DNA from: Clostridia bacterium | GTDB taxonomy: Bacteria > Bacillota > Clostridia > Oscillospirales > CAG-272 | Assembly: GCA_017938205.1 (NCBI GenBank) | Contig: JAGBCA010000058.1 | Location: forward strand, 1 to 53,563 | Direction: 5' to 3' | Length of the DNA: 53,563 nucleotides | In this document: positions 17,377 to 25,079 of the stretch, piece by piece | Layout of the letters: each line of letters starts with the position of its first letter | How positions within the stretch are numbered: the stretch's first letter is position 1 | Notes under the pieces: model-generated | What the model was told of the DNA's origin: nothing | Database searches by the model: none | Seen by the model: only the letters and a program-made list of their open reading frames with translations | Position numbers and translations under genes: made by a program

Positions 17377-18621
17377 TTAGATGGTAAACGAAGCAAGCTC
17401 GACCTCGCTCTGCGTTCCATCCTTCATATTTCTCAGCTGCGCCTTTCCGCTCTCGATCTCACTATCACCGAGGATCAAGGTGTATTCCGCGCCGATCTTA
17501 TTGGCATACTTCATCTGCGCCTTCAGGCTTCTGCCAACCACGTCGCACTCGCAGAAGATGCCCTCTCTGCGCAGTCTTTCCGTGATGGCCATGGCCTCCA
17601 CGGAGGCGGCATCGCCAAGCGCGGCGATATAAAGACGCGGTGCGGCGGCAAGGATCTCCTTATCCAGCCCCTGCTCCTTCATTGCGAGGATCACGCGCGT
17701 AAGTCCCATGCCGAAGCCGATGCCGGGCAGAGAGGGACCGCCGATGGATTCCACCAGACCGTTATAGCGGCCGCCGCCGCAAACCGTGGACTGCGCACCG
17801 ATGCCCTCGGCAATAAACTCAAATACGGTACCCGTATAGTAATCAAGGCCGCGCACGATACCGGAATCGATCTCGTACGGCACGCCCATCTTGTCAAGCG
17901 TTTTCGTGAGAGTTGCAAACTTTCTCTCGCAATCCTCGCAAAGATGATCCACCGTACGAGGCGCACCCTTGGCAACTGCGGCGCAGGGAGGATTCTTGCA
18001 GTCAAGAAGACGAAGCGGGTTCTTCTGCAGTCTTTCCTTGCAGGTGTCGCACATCGTATCCGTATGATCGGAGAAATAGTTCACAAGCGCAGTGCGGTAA
18101 TTCGGACGGCAACTTGGGCAGCCGATCGAATTGATATGCAGCTTGATATTTTTCAGACCCAAGCGGCGCAAAACGGATGCACCGAGGGCAATGACCGTTG
18201 CATCTGCCGCCGGGCTGTCCGAGCCGAACATCTCCGTTCCGAACTGGAAAAATTCACGGCTGCGCCCTGCCTGGGGCTTCTCATGACGGAAGCAGGAAAT
18301 GATATAATAGTATTTAAGGGGCATCGTGTCGCTGTATTTTCCGTTCTCGATCAGCGCACGCGCCACCGAGGCCGTTCCCTCCGGGCGAAGAGAGATCGAG
18401 CGATTCTCGTCTCTGTCTGCAAAGGTATACATTTCCTTCTGCACAACGTCCGTGGTATCTCCCACGCCGCGAACAAAAAGCTCCGTATTTTCAAAGGTAG
18501 GCGTGCGGATCTCGCCAAAGCCGTATTTTGCGGCCTCCTCGCGCATGATGCCCTCCATATAGCGGAAAAGCACGGTATCCTCGGGAAAGAGGTCCATCGT
18601 TCCTTTAATCTTCTGTATCAT
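17377..18621 (-). CDS. hisS: Histidyl-tRNA synthetase
   Basis: A 414-residue class II aminoacyl-tRNA synthetase that charges tRNA-His. Visible motifs are KGTMDLFPED at the N-terminus, LRPEGTASVAR, motif 2 CFRHEKPQAGRSREFFQFG, the histidine-specific LDYYTGTVFEF, and motif 3 GIGFGMGLTRVI. The C-terminal anticodon-binding domain is present (LYIAALGDAAS and onwards). It carries four Cys in two pairs (GCPSC and CDTC plus DCK), as in other Firmicute HisS proteins. The start overlaps the 3' end of mrnC by 17 bases, so the pair is translationally linked. No T-box leader was seen before the operon. Confidence 0.97.
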   Translation of the reverse strand: MIQKIKGTMDLFPEDTVLFRYMEGIMREEAAKYGFGEIRTPTFENTELFVRGVGDTTDVVQKEMYTFADRDENRSISLRPEGTASVARALIENGKYSDTMPLKYYYIISCFRHEKPQAGRSREFFQFGTEMFGSDSPAADATVIALGASVLRRLGLKNIKLHINSIGCPSCRPNYRTALVNYFSDHTDTMCDTCKERLQKNPLRLLDCKNPPCAAVAKGAPRTVDHLCEDCERKFATLTKTLDKMGVPYEIDSGIVRGLDYYTGTVFEFIAEGIGAQSTVCGGGRYNGLVESIGGPSLPGIGFGMGLTRVILAMKEQGLDKEILAAAPRLYIAALGDAASVEAMAITERLRREGIFCECDVVGRSLKAQMKYANKIGAEYTLILGDSEIESGKAQLRNMKDGTQSEVELASFTI

Positions 18622-19015
18622 TTTCAGTTTCCTCCTCGGTATGTGCCTTCTCCATCAGGTAGAGAAGCCTTTCTTCATCCTTTAAATAGCAGAGCATCCC
18701 CACGAGCGCCTCAAATCCGGTAGCGTATCGGTAATCCGCCGCGGTCGCACCCTTTGGACGGTGGGGGTGCGAGGCGTTCGATGCGCGGCGAAAAACGTCC
18801 GCCTCATCCTCTGTGAGAAGCGGCAAAATCCTGCGCATCCGCTCGGCCTGCTTCTTCGCCGTTACGAAAGAAAGCGCGGCCGCATTCAGCTCCCCCGCCT
18901 TCTCTATGCCTGCATCGATCAGCCGCCGCCTGATAAAAAGCGAATACCAGGCATCTCCAAGATAGGCCAGCGCCGCCCCCGAGGGCAGATTTGCACCGAT
19001 GATCCTCTCCTGCAT
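18605..19015 (-). CDS. mrnC: Mini-ribonuclease III
   Basis: A 136-residue MrnC, the RNase III-like nuclease without a dsRNA-binding domain that matures 23S rRNA in Firmicutes. The RNase III core is seen in LAYLGDAWYSLFIRRRL, with the acidic D in YLGDAWY, and FEALVGMLCYL near the C-terminus. The HRPKGATAADYRYATGFEALVG block is typical. Length is as expected for the family. It is the first gene of the mrnC-hisS-ygiQ run, with AAGGGAGAGC upstream of the ATG. Its promoter and a Fur-family-like operator lie at 19051-19142. Confidence 0.94.
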   Translation of the reverse strand: MQERIIGANLPSGAALAYLGDAWYSLFIRRRLIDAGIEKAGELNAAALSFVTAKKQAERMRRILPLLTEDEADVFRRASNASHPHRPKGATAADYRYATGFEALVGMLCYLKDEERLLYLMEKAHTEEETENDTED

Positions 19016-19050
19016 CCTAAGCTCTCCCTTTCTTCAAAGGATTTTATATT

Positions 19051-19106
19051 TTATAATGATAATAGTGCCTTTCGGCTCTATTTTGACTTCCGATTATCAT
19101 TATCAC
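19051..19106. promoter_or_regulatory. Fur/PerR-type 7-1-7 operator pair, also a perfect inverted repeat
   Basis: TTATAATGATAATAG at 19051-19065 agrees with the PerR-type box TTATAATNATTATAA at 13 of 15 positions. The minus-strand TGATAATGATAATCG ending near 19092 agrees with the Fur-type TGATAATNATTATCA at 13 of 15. Their cores form perfect 11-base arms (19053-19063 and 19093-19103). The box nearer the promoter sits just after the -10 of the mrnC promoter. As RNA the arms could also form a leader hairpin around GCCGAAAGGC. Confidence 0.5.
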
Positions 19107-19113
19107 AAAGACA

Positions 19114-19142
19114 ATTATACCATATCCTCCGTATAAAATCAA
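19114..19142 (-). promoter_or_regulatory. Promoter of mrnC-hisS-ygiQ
   Basis: On the minus strand TTGATT (plus 19137-19142), 17 bases, TATAAT (plus 19114-19119). Expected transcription start near 19107, leaving a leader of about 90 bases before mrnC. Confidence 0.75.
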
Positions 19143-19198
19143 GGTCTTACGCGGAGAAAATATTTTTTATCGAAAAAGAAAATATTTTATAATATCTC

Positions 19199-19228
19199 TT
19201 GCTTTTATGGTTTGAAATATGCTATAAT
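19199..19228 (+). promoter_or_regulatory. Promoter of yggS-sepF-yggT
   Basis: TTGCTT at 19199-19204, 18 bases, TATAAT at 19223-19228. The transcript would start near 19235, inside the left arm of the hairpin at 19230-19282. Confidence 0.6.
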
Positions 19229-19229
19229 T

Positions 19230-19282
19230 AAAAAAAGAGTATGAGACGCGCCTTGACCGTCTCGTCTTTCACCTCTTTTTTT
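19230..19282 (+). promoter_or_regulatory. Nested leader hairpin before yggS
   Basis: Outer arms A7-GAG (19230-19239) and CTC-T7 (19273-19282) are perfectly complementary; inner arms GAGACG (19243-19248) and CGTCTC (19258-19263) form a second stem. It ends in a T7 run, so it could act as a terminator or attenuator between the promoter and yggS, although the first bases of the outer arm may precede the transcript start. Confidence 0.4.
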
Positions 19283-19295
19283 ATGAGGAAGGTCT

Positions 19296-20000
19296 ATGGA
19301 ACGCTTTGAAAATTTTCGTTATATTGAGAGAAACTACCGGGAGCTGAAAAGCGAGATCGATGCCCTTGCAAAAAGGCTCGGCCGCCCACCCGTGACGCTG
19401 GTGTGCGTTACGAAAAGCGGCAGTGACGAGGAGCTTTTGGCGCTTGCGCACTTCGGCGCGACCGATATGGGCGAAAACCGCCCGCAGGAGGCCGCGAGAA
19501 GAAAGGCACTCCTTCTGGAAAACGGATACACCGCAAACATGCACGAGATCGGCAATCTGCAGACCAACAAGGTGAAGCTGATCGCCGATCAATGCACGCT
19601 GATCCACTCGTTAGATTCTCTTTCTCTTGCCAAGGAGATCGATAAGCAGGCAAAAAAGCTCGGGCGCAAAATTCCCGTGCTGCTTGAGATCAACAGCGGC
19701 AGAGAGGAAAACAAGGGCGGCATTCTGCCGGAGGATGCGCTTGCCTTCTGCGAAGGCCTGAAGGACTTTCCGGGACTTGCGCTCTCGGGCGTGATGACCA
19801 TGGGGCCGAATCTGGAAACAAGCGAGGAATATCGCCCGTACTTTAAGGAAACGAAAAAAATTTTTGATGCCATTGCCGAGCGCTACGGCTACGAAACGGA
19901 TGCACCCGTTCTCTCCATGGGAATGAGTGACAGCTACGTGACCGCGATCGAAGAGGGAGCAACCCTCGTGCGCGTTGGCAGGCGACTGTTTAAAAAATAA
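19296..20000 (+). CDS. yggS: YggS-family pyridoxal-phosphate homeostasis protein
   Basis: A 234-residue PLP-binding protein with an alanine-racemase-like N-terminal fold but no known enzymatic turnover; it buffers PLP. Family motifs are LVCVTKSG with the PLP-binding Lys, MGENRPQEAARRK, MHEIGNLQTNKVK, SLDSLSLAKEID, LLEINSGREENKGG, GVMTMGP and LSMGMSDSYVTAIEEGATLVRVGRRLF. GAGGAAGG lies 6 to 12 bases before the ATG. It starts the yggS-sepF-yggT cell-division-associated operon, an order conserved across Firmicutes, which fits the placement (B. subtilis ylmE). Confidence 0.95.
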   Translation: MERFENFRYIERNYRELKSEIDALAKRLGRPPVTLVCVTKSGSDEELLALAHFGATDMGENRPQEAARRKALLLENGYTANMHEIGNLQTNKVKLIADQCTLIHSLDSLSLAKEIDKQAKKLGRKIPVLLEINSGREENKGGILPEDALAFCEGLKDFPGLALSGVMTMGPNLETSEEYRPYFKETKKIFDAIAERYGYETDAPVLSMGMSDSYVTAIEEGATLVRVGRRLFKK

Positions 20001-20014
20001 AAGGAGATAGAAAA

Positions 20015-20410
20015 ATGTTTGAAAAATGGGCTGAAAAATTGAGAGAAAGAACCAGAGAGCAGGAGGAAATTGCTTTCAAAAGCTTTGACGAAACGACCGC
20101 CGCACCCAAGGCCGTACCCGTCGAGGAGCCGAAGGCGATCAAGAGCACCCAGGACGGCAAGGACAGCAACATTGAACTCAAGGTCGTGCATCCCGAATCC
20201 TTCTCCGAGGTAAGCGACATTGCGGATTACCTTCTGGACGGCTGCACCGTGATTCTGAATCTGGAGCTTTTCGATCCCGCCTCCACGCTTCGCATGCTGG
20301 ATTTCCTCAACGGCGTTACTTATTCCACGGGCGGCGACATCAAGCAGGTCGCACAGGGCACGTATATCATCACTCCCCACAACGTTGACGTGACGGGAGA
20401 GAACGCCTGA
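20015..20410 (+). CDS. sepF: Cell division protein SepF
   Basis: A 131-residue SepF, the FtsZ-interacting protein that tethers the Z ring to the membrane in Gram-positives. The N-terminus (MFEKWAEKLRER) can form the amphipathic membrane helix. A variable, charged linker follows (residues 20-50), then the compact beta-alpha domain with the conserved VILNLELFDPASTLRMLDFLNGVTYSTGG and a final TYIITP. It lies 14 bases after yggS with AAGGAG 9 bases before the ATG. Length and order (yggS-sepF-yggT) match B. subtilis ylmE-ylmF-ylmG. Confidence 0.95.
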   Translation: MFEKWAEKLRERTREQEEIAFKSFDETTAAPKAVPVEEPKAIKSTQDGKDSNIELKVVHPESFSEVSDIADYLLDGCTVILNLELFDPASTLRMLDFLNGVTYSTGGDIKQVAQGTYIITPHNVDVTGENA

Positions 20411-20445
20411 TCCGTTTCTCCCTCCAACGGTAGAAGAGGTGTATT

Positions 20446-20721
20446 TTGACAACTGTACTTTTCATTTTTGCAAAATGCATATCCCTGCTGCTTTCGGCGG
20501 TATCCCTTTGTATGCTCGTGCGGATGCTGCTCTCCTTTTTTCCTTCTTTGCAGGAGAGCCGCGTTGACGTTTTCGTAACGGTGGTGACCGAGCCGTTCGT
20601 CATCCCCGTGCGCACGCTTTTATACCGTCTTGGAATCGGGCAGGACTCGCCGATCGACTGGGCCTTCAGCCTGACCTATATTCTTATCTATATCGTGCAG
20701 CTGTTTTTGCCCGTAGTCTGA
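20446..20721 (+). CDS. yggT: YggT-family membrane protein
   Basis: A 91-residue membrane protein of the YggT/YlmG family, linked to septum positioning and shape. Two hydrophobic segments are visible (residues 4-30 and about 72-91), separated by the loop with FVIPVRTLLYRLG, the PxRxLL motif seen in the family. The start is TTG 20446, preceded by AGAAGAGG. It is the last gene of the yggS operon and is followed by a terminator. Confidence 0.87.
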   Translation: MTTVLFIFAKCISLLLSAVSLCMLVRMLLSFFPSLQESRVDVFVTVVTEPFVIPVRTLLYRLGIGQDSPIDWAFSLTYILIYIVQLFLPVV

Positions 20722-20774
20722 CCTCCGCAGGGAGCGGCGCTTTAAGCTGCTATATTCAGAGAGGCATAACAAAA

Positions 20775-20817
20775 AGCGAAGATACCGTTCCGAAAGATGG
20801 CATCTTCGCTCTGCTTT
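20775..20817 (+). terminator. Terminator after yggT
   Basis: Stem AGCGAAGAT (20775-20783) with ATCTTCGCT (20802-20810), extended inside by ACC/GGC, followed by CTGCTTTTATTATTTTAT. Separates yggT from lspA. Confidence 0.75.
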
Positions 20818-20852
20818 TATTATTTTATACCACCTACGAAAGAAGAATTGTA

Positions 20853-21347
20853 ATGAAATTTCGCCTACTTTCCCGTTTTGAATACGGTCTTTATATTGCC
20901 ATCGTGGCCATCGGGATCGCTCTGGATCAGCTGACAAAGTGGCTGGCCGTTCGGTTTTTGATGCCGATCGATACGTTTCCCATCATCAAAAACGTTTTGC
21001 ATCTGACCTACGCCGAAAATCGCGGTGCGGCCTTCGGTATGCTGGCGAACGATCGATGGATCTTTCTTATCGTTTCCACCGTTGCCATCCTTGCGATGGT
21101 CTTTTATCTCTTTTCCGGCCTTTCCGAGGGCAGGCTTGCAGGTATCGCGCTTGCTATGCTGATCTCGGGCGGCATCGGCAATATGATCGACCGTCTTTTG
21201 ATGGGCTACGTGGTGGATTTTATTGATTTCCGTTTGATCCATTTCGCTATATTCAACGGTGCAGACACCTTCGTTTGCGTGGGAGCGGGGCTTCTGATCC
21301 TCGCGCTCATCTTCGATATGATCGACGAACGCAAGGAGCGGCGATGA
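20853..21347 (+). CDS. lspA: Lipoprotein signal peptidase
   Basis: A 164-residue aspartic membrane peptidase that cleaves prolipoprotein signal peptides after lipidation, for example that of the substrate-binding lipoprotein at 29179-30024. Four hydrophobic helices are visible. The conserved YAENRGAAFGML is present, and GGIGNMIDRLLMGYVVDFIDF carries the catalytic pair D113 and D122. The short gap to rluD (1 base) makes these two a unit. AAAGAAG lies about 12 bases before the ATG. Confidence 0.96.
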   Translation: MKFRLLSRFEYGLYIAIVAIGIALDQLTKWLAVRFLMPIDTFPIIKNVLHLTYAENRGAAFGMLANDRWIFLIVSTVAILAMVFYLFSGLSEGRLAGIALAMLISGGIGNMIDRLLMGYVVDFIDFRLIHFAIFNGADTFVCVGAGLLILALIFDMIDERKERR

Positions 21348-21348
21348 G

Positions 21349-22287
21349 ATGGAGCTGACCGTGAAAGCAGGAGAGAGCGGTCGCATTGACAGCTACCTTT
21401 CCGCAAGCACCGAGCTTTCCCGCAGTGCGGCCGCAAGGCTCTGCGAGGAGGGAGCCGTTCTCGTCAACGGCGCGGCACAAGGAAAAAAATACGCCGTTCG
21501 CGAGGGAGATCGGATCTCCGTTACCGTTCCCGAGGCCGTTCCCACAGAGGCAAAGCCCGAAAACATTCCCTTGGATATTATTTTTGAGGACAAGGACATC
21601 GTGGTGATCAACAAGCCCTCGGGCATGGTGGTGCATCCCGCCCCCGGCAATTACGAGGGAACGCTTGTAAACGCTCTGCTCTACCACTGCGGAAGTGAGC
21701 TTTCGGGTATTGGCGGCGAGATCCGCCCCGGCATCGTGCACCGCATCGATAAGGACACGAGCGGTCTTTTGGTGGTTGCAAAGAACGACCGTGCACATCG
21801 CGCGCTCGCCGAGCAGCTGGAGGGACACCGCATCACCCGAGAGTATCACGCACTCGTAAGCGGTGGCTTCCGTGAGGACAGAGGCACCGTTTGCAAATGG
21901 ATCGGCCGCCATCCCGTGGATCGCAAAAAAATGGCCATACTTCCCGAGGGAGCGCCGGGCGCAAGAGATGCCGTAACGCACTACGAGGTGCTTGGCCGCT
22001 ACGGTGAGGTTTCCTATGTAAAGCTGCATCTGGAGACGGGGCGCACGCATCAGATCCGCGTGCATATGGCCTCGCTCGGCCATCCCCTGCTTGGCGACGA
22101 GGTTTACGGCGGCGGAAAAACGCGTTTTGAAAAAGCGCATCCAAGGCTTTTTGACGGGCAGGCGCTTCATGCAAGAAAGCTTTCCTTCAAGCATCCCACA
22201 AGCGGCGAAGCCGTTTCCTTTGAATGCCCACTTCCCGAAAAATTCGAGAAAGCTCTTACGCTTCTCAAAAAGGATTTTGAGGAATAA
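21349..22287 (+). CDS. rluD: RluD-type 23S rRNA pseudouridine synthase
   Basis: A 312-residue RluA/RluD-family enzyme that converts uridine to pseudouridine in rRNA. An N-terminal S4 RNA-binding domain (residues 10-60, SRSAAARLCEEGAVLVNG) is followed by the catalytic domain with INKPSGMVVHPAPGN and HRIDKDTSGLLVV, where D134 is the expected catalytic Asp. The C-terminal motif LETGRTHQIRVHMASLGHPLLGDEVYGG is intact. It begins 1 base after the lspA stop, an arrangement common in Firmicutes. The precise target uridines (RluD itself or another paralogue) are not decided by sequence; a second family member is at 26611. Confidence 0.92.
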   Translation: MELTVKAGESGRIDSYLSASTELSRSAAARLCEEGAVLVNGAAQGKKYAVREGDRISVTVPEAVPTEAKPENIPLDIIFEDKDIVVINKPSGMVVHPAPGNYEGTLVNALLYHCGSELSGIGGEIRPGIVHRIDKDTSGLLVVAKNDRAHRALAEQLEGHRITREYHALVSGGFREDRGTVCKWIGRHPVDRKKMAILPEGAPGARDAVTHYEVLGRYGEVSYVKLHLETGRTHQIRVHMASLGHPLLGDEVYGGGKTRFEKAHPRLFDGQALHARKLSFKHPTSGEAVSFECPLPEKFEKALTLLKKDFEE

Positions 22288-22315
22288 CCGTTTGTTTTTG
22301 ACTACTTTTATATAC

Positions 22316-22344
22316 AAAAAGAGCCGTTTTGAACGGCTCTTTTT
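22316..22344. terminator. Bidirectional terminator between rluD and the GH39 gene
   Basis: A5 run, GAGCCGTT (22321-22328), 3-base loop, AACGGCTC (22332-22339), T5 run. Works for rluD (plus) and for the GH39 gene ending at 22348 (minus). Confidence 0.9.
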
Positions 22345-22347
22345 ATT

Positions 22348-23697
22348 TTATTCGGGTATTACAATTTCTTTCGTTGTGAGGAAAACGAAGGTCTCCTTCT
22401 CTACCGTAAAGCAAGAGGGATCCATGTCTACGGGCTTCATGCGCGTATCGTCCAAAGCGGCGTAAGCGTAATACTTGCCCGAAAGATTTAAGGATACTTC
22501 CTTCGTTTCTCCCATGTTGGCGATCAGAATGGCGCTTTCCTTACCGTCCGTCGCGGCGGTGGCAAAGAGGCCATCGCCTGCGCCCTTGACCTCCACCTGC
22601 GTACCGAGCGCATAAAGCGTTCCAAAGGAAAGGAAGGCATCGTAGGTCACGAAGGGCCTTCTCCATCTCGGATCGAAAAGACCGCAATAGTTAGAGAGTC
22701 CAAGGCGCGCATCGTAGAAGTTCATCATAGACATTTTCGTGTCCTGCATTGCGCACATCATAGCGGCAGAAGATGCGGCGGCGGCCGCCGTTCCCATCGA
22801 GTCCACCTCGTGGTGGGTGTTCCACTCGTTGAGGTGGGTCTCAATATCGCCGTAGCCCATCGCCTCCAGCGTTTTTTCTACGTAGGCTTGATGCATAAGC
22901 GTATTGCCCACGGGATCGTAGCTGTGATAAGAGAAGAAATCAATGGGGGCGTTTTCCGCTTTGATAAAGGCAAGGAAACGCTCAAAATATTCTTTAAAAT
23001 ATATCAAATTCTGCTTAGACTCGGGAAGATCGACAAGCGTTCCGTTTTTCTCAGCCGCAAGAATTTCGGGATCGGTGATCGCATAGAAGCCGCAGGAGGC
23101 AAATCCGCCGATCTTGATCGTATCGCCAAAGCACTTTTTCAAATGCTTTGCGGTAACGGCATAGAGATTAAAATATTCTTCCTCGGTGCCAAGCCACATC
23201 ATAGAGCCACGTTCGGTTTTGCTGTCCGGCTCGTTCCAGATCTCCCAATATTCGATGCCGTAGGTAAAGCCGTTCGCCCACCCCTCGTTATAGTGACGGA
23301 TCACATGCTCACAAATGCGTGCCCATTTTGCAGCATCCTTGGGCGGATAGATGCGGTAGGCGCGGATATGCGGATAGTTTTCGATCGTTACGCCGAGGCG
23401 GAAATAGGGCTTCACCCCTGCCTTCATCAGCTCGGAAAGCAAAACGTCCGTAAAGGCAAAATCGTAGGATACCTCGTCGTTTTCATCCGCATCAAAGTCG
23501 CGGAAGAGGTTAGGAATATCCACGAAAACCGATCGGCCGTACGCGCCGCCCGTATCGTGCAGGCGAGAATACGGAATATTGGCCGCAGTGAGATATTTGA
23601 ATTTCTCAAAATACATCCCATAGAAGGGCGGCTGACCAACGGCGTGCATCGGCTTGATACTGCCAAGTGCTTTTTCAAAATTGACCGAAAGCTTCAT
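22348..23697 (-). CDS. GH39-like glycosidase, copy A
   Basis: A 449-residue clan GH-A protein resembling GH39 (beta-xylosidase/alpha-iduronidase type). The motif WEIWNEPD gives the acid/base E156, and HLNEWNTHHEVD the probable nucleophile near E291. DFFSYHSYDP and RLHDTGGAYG are also shared with the family. A C-terminal beta domain (EVSLNLSGKYYAYAALDD) follows. No signal peptide is visible. It lies 15 bases after its paralogue and both probably form an operon with the MFS transporter upstream. Over the last 106 residues copies A and B differ at 14 positions by my count (about 87% identical). The natural substrate is unknown. Confidence 0.85.
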   Translation of the reverse strand: MKLSVNFEKALGSIKPMHAVGQPPFYGMYFEKFKYLTAANIPYSRLHDTGGAYGRSVFVDIPNLFRDFDADENDEVSYDFAFTDVLLSELMKAGVKPYFRLGVTIENYPHIRAYRIYPPKDAAKWARICEHVIRHYNEGWANGFTYGIEYWEIWNEPDSKTERGSMMWLGTEEEYFNLYAVTAKHLKKCFGDTIKIGGFASCGFYAITDPEILAAEKNGTLVDLPESKQNLIYFKEYFERFLAFIKAENAPIDFFSYHSYDPVGNTLMHQAYVEKTLEAMGYGDIETHLNEWNTHHEVDSMGTAAAAASSAAMMCAMQDTKMSMMNFYDARLGLSNYCGLFDPRWRRPFVTYDAFLSFGTLYALGTQVEVKGAGDGLFATAATDGKESAILIANMGETKEVSLNLSGKYYAYAALDDTRMKPVDMDPSCFTVEKETFVFLTTKEIVIPE

Positions 23698-23712
23698 TTG
23701 TCTGATCCTCCT

Positions 23713-25053
23713 TTACCTCGGAATTTCAATTTCTTTCGTTGTAAAGAACACGAAGGTCTCCTTCTCCACCGTGAAGCAAGAGGGATCCAGCGCCACGGGC
23801 TTCATGCGCGTATCGTCCAAAGCGGCATAGGCATAATACTTGCCCGAAAGATTTAAGGATACTTCCTTTGCTTCTCCGATATTTGTAAGAAGAATGGCAC
23901 TGTCCTTACCGTCCGTTGCAGCGGTGGCGTAGAGTCCGTCCTCCGCGCCCTTGACCTCTGCCTGCGTGCCGAGCGCGTAGAGCGTGCCGAAGGAAAGGAA
24001 TACATCGTAGGTCACGAAGGGCCTTCTCCATCGAGGATCAAACATTCCGCTGTATAATGAGGCACCGATACGCGCATCGTAATACATCAGCATATGCAGC
24101 CTCGTATCCTGCAAGGCGCACATCATCGCGGCGGTGTGCGCCGCGGCAGCCGCCGTTCCCATCGTATCCACCTCGTGATGGGTGTTCCACTCGTTGTTAT
24201 GGATCTCCACGTGGCCGTAGCCCACCTCTTCGAGCTTCTTTTCAATATAATCCTGATAAAAGAGGGTGTTTTCCACGGTATCGTAGCTATGATAGGAGAA
24301 AAAGTCCATCGGCGGACGGTCGGTTTTCAGCATCTCGAAAAAGGCGTGGAAAAATTTATGCCAATAAAGCGTGCGCTTCTCGTGATAGGAAAGCGCCTCC
24401 TTATCCTCGGCCTCCAAGGCTCCGTTGCGCATCGCGTAAAGACCGCAGGCCGCATAGCCGCCGACCTTGATCGTGTCTCCGAAGGTATCCTTCAAATGCT
24501 TTGCCGTGATCTTATAAAGATCAAAATACTGCTCCATCGTGCCAAACCACATCTCGGATACGTCACCGGGGCCGCTATCCGGCTCGTTCCAGATCTCCCA
24601 GTATTCAATGTCATACCGGAAGCCGTTTGCCCAGCCCTCGTTGTAATGGCGGATGATATGCTCCGCGATGCGCGCCCATTTATGAAAATCCTTCGGCGGA
24701 TACACGCGATAGGCACGGATCTTTGCATAGTTTTCGATCGTAACGCCGAGGCGAAAATAGGGCTTCGCCCCCGCCTTCATAAGCGCGTCGAGAAGAATGT
24801 CCGTGAAGGCAAAATCATAGGACGCCTCGTCATTTTCATCCGCATCGAAATCGCGGAAGATATTGGGGATATCAACAAATATATTCTTGCCGTATGCACC
24901 GCCCACGTCGTGCAGGCGCGAATACGGAATATTTGCCGCCTTCAAATAGCGAAAATAGGAAAAATCCATCCCCACAAACGGCGGCTGGCCGACGGCGTGC
25001 ATCGGCTTTACCTTGCCAAGCTTCTTTTCAAAATCCACGTTCAGCTTCAACAT
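23713..25053 (-). CDS. GH39-like glycosidase, copy B
   Basis: A 446-residue paralogue of copy A, same domain order. E157 in WEIWNEPD is the expected acid/base and E288 in IHNNEWNTHHEVD the expected nucleophile. The N-terminal region (HAVGQPPF, NIPYSRLHD, DADENDE) is closely matched in copy A, while the part between residues 160 and 280 has diverged most. AAGGGG lies about 7 bases before the ATG. The order on the minus strand is MFS transporter, copy B, copy A, with gaps of 26 and 15 bases. A change in specificity between the copies is possible and would lie in the divergent loop regions. Confidence 0.86.
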   Translation of the reverse strand: MLKLNVDFEKKLGKVKPMHAVGQPPFVGMDFSYFRYLKAANIPYSRLHDVGGAYGKNIFVDIPNIFRDFDADENDEASYDFAFTDILLDALMKAGAKPYFRLGVTIENYAKIRAYRVYPPKDFHKWARIAEHIIRHYNEGWANGFRYDIEYWEIWNEPDSGPGDVSEMWFGTMEQYFDLYKITAKHLKDTFGDTIKVGGYAACGLYAMRNGALEAEDKEALSYHEKRTLYWHKFFHAFFEMLKTDRPPMDFFSYHSYDTVENTLFYQDYIEKKLEEVGYGHVEIHNNEWNTHHEVDTMGTAAAAAHTAAMMCALQDTRLHMLMYYDARIGASLYSGMFDPRWRRPFVTYDVFLSFGTLYALGTQAEVKGAEDGLYATAATDGKDSAILLTNIGEAKEVSLNLSGKYYAYAALDDTRMKPVALDPSCFTVEKETFVFFTTKEIEIPR

Positions 25054-25079
25054 AAAAAACCCCTTTACTTTTTTATTAT

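Noticed and set aside
17356-18723. A plus-strand open frame of about 450 codons opposite hisS
   Set aside because: Shadow of hisS, which has all motifs of a synthetase; composition is random-looking.
18605-19295. Possible T-box riboswitch for hisS
   Set aside because: No T-box sequence or specifier stem was recognised; the leader instead carries the Fur-like pair.
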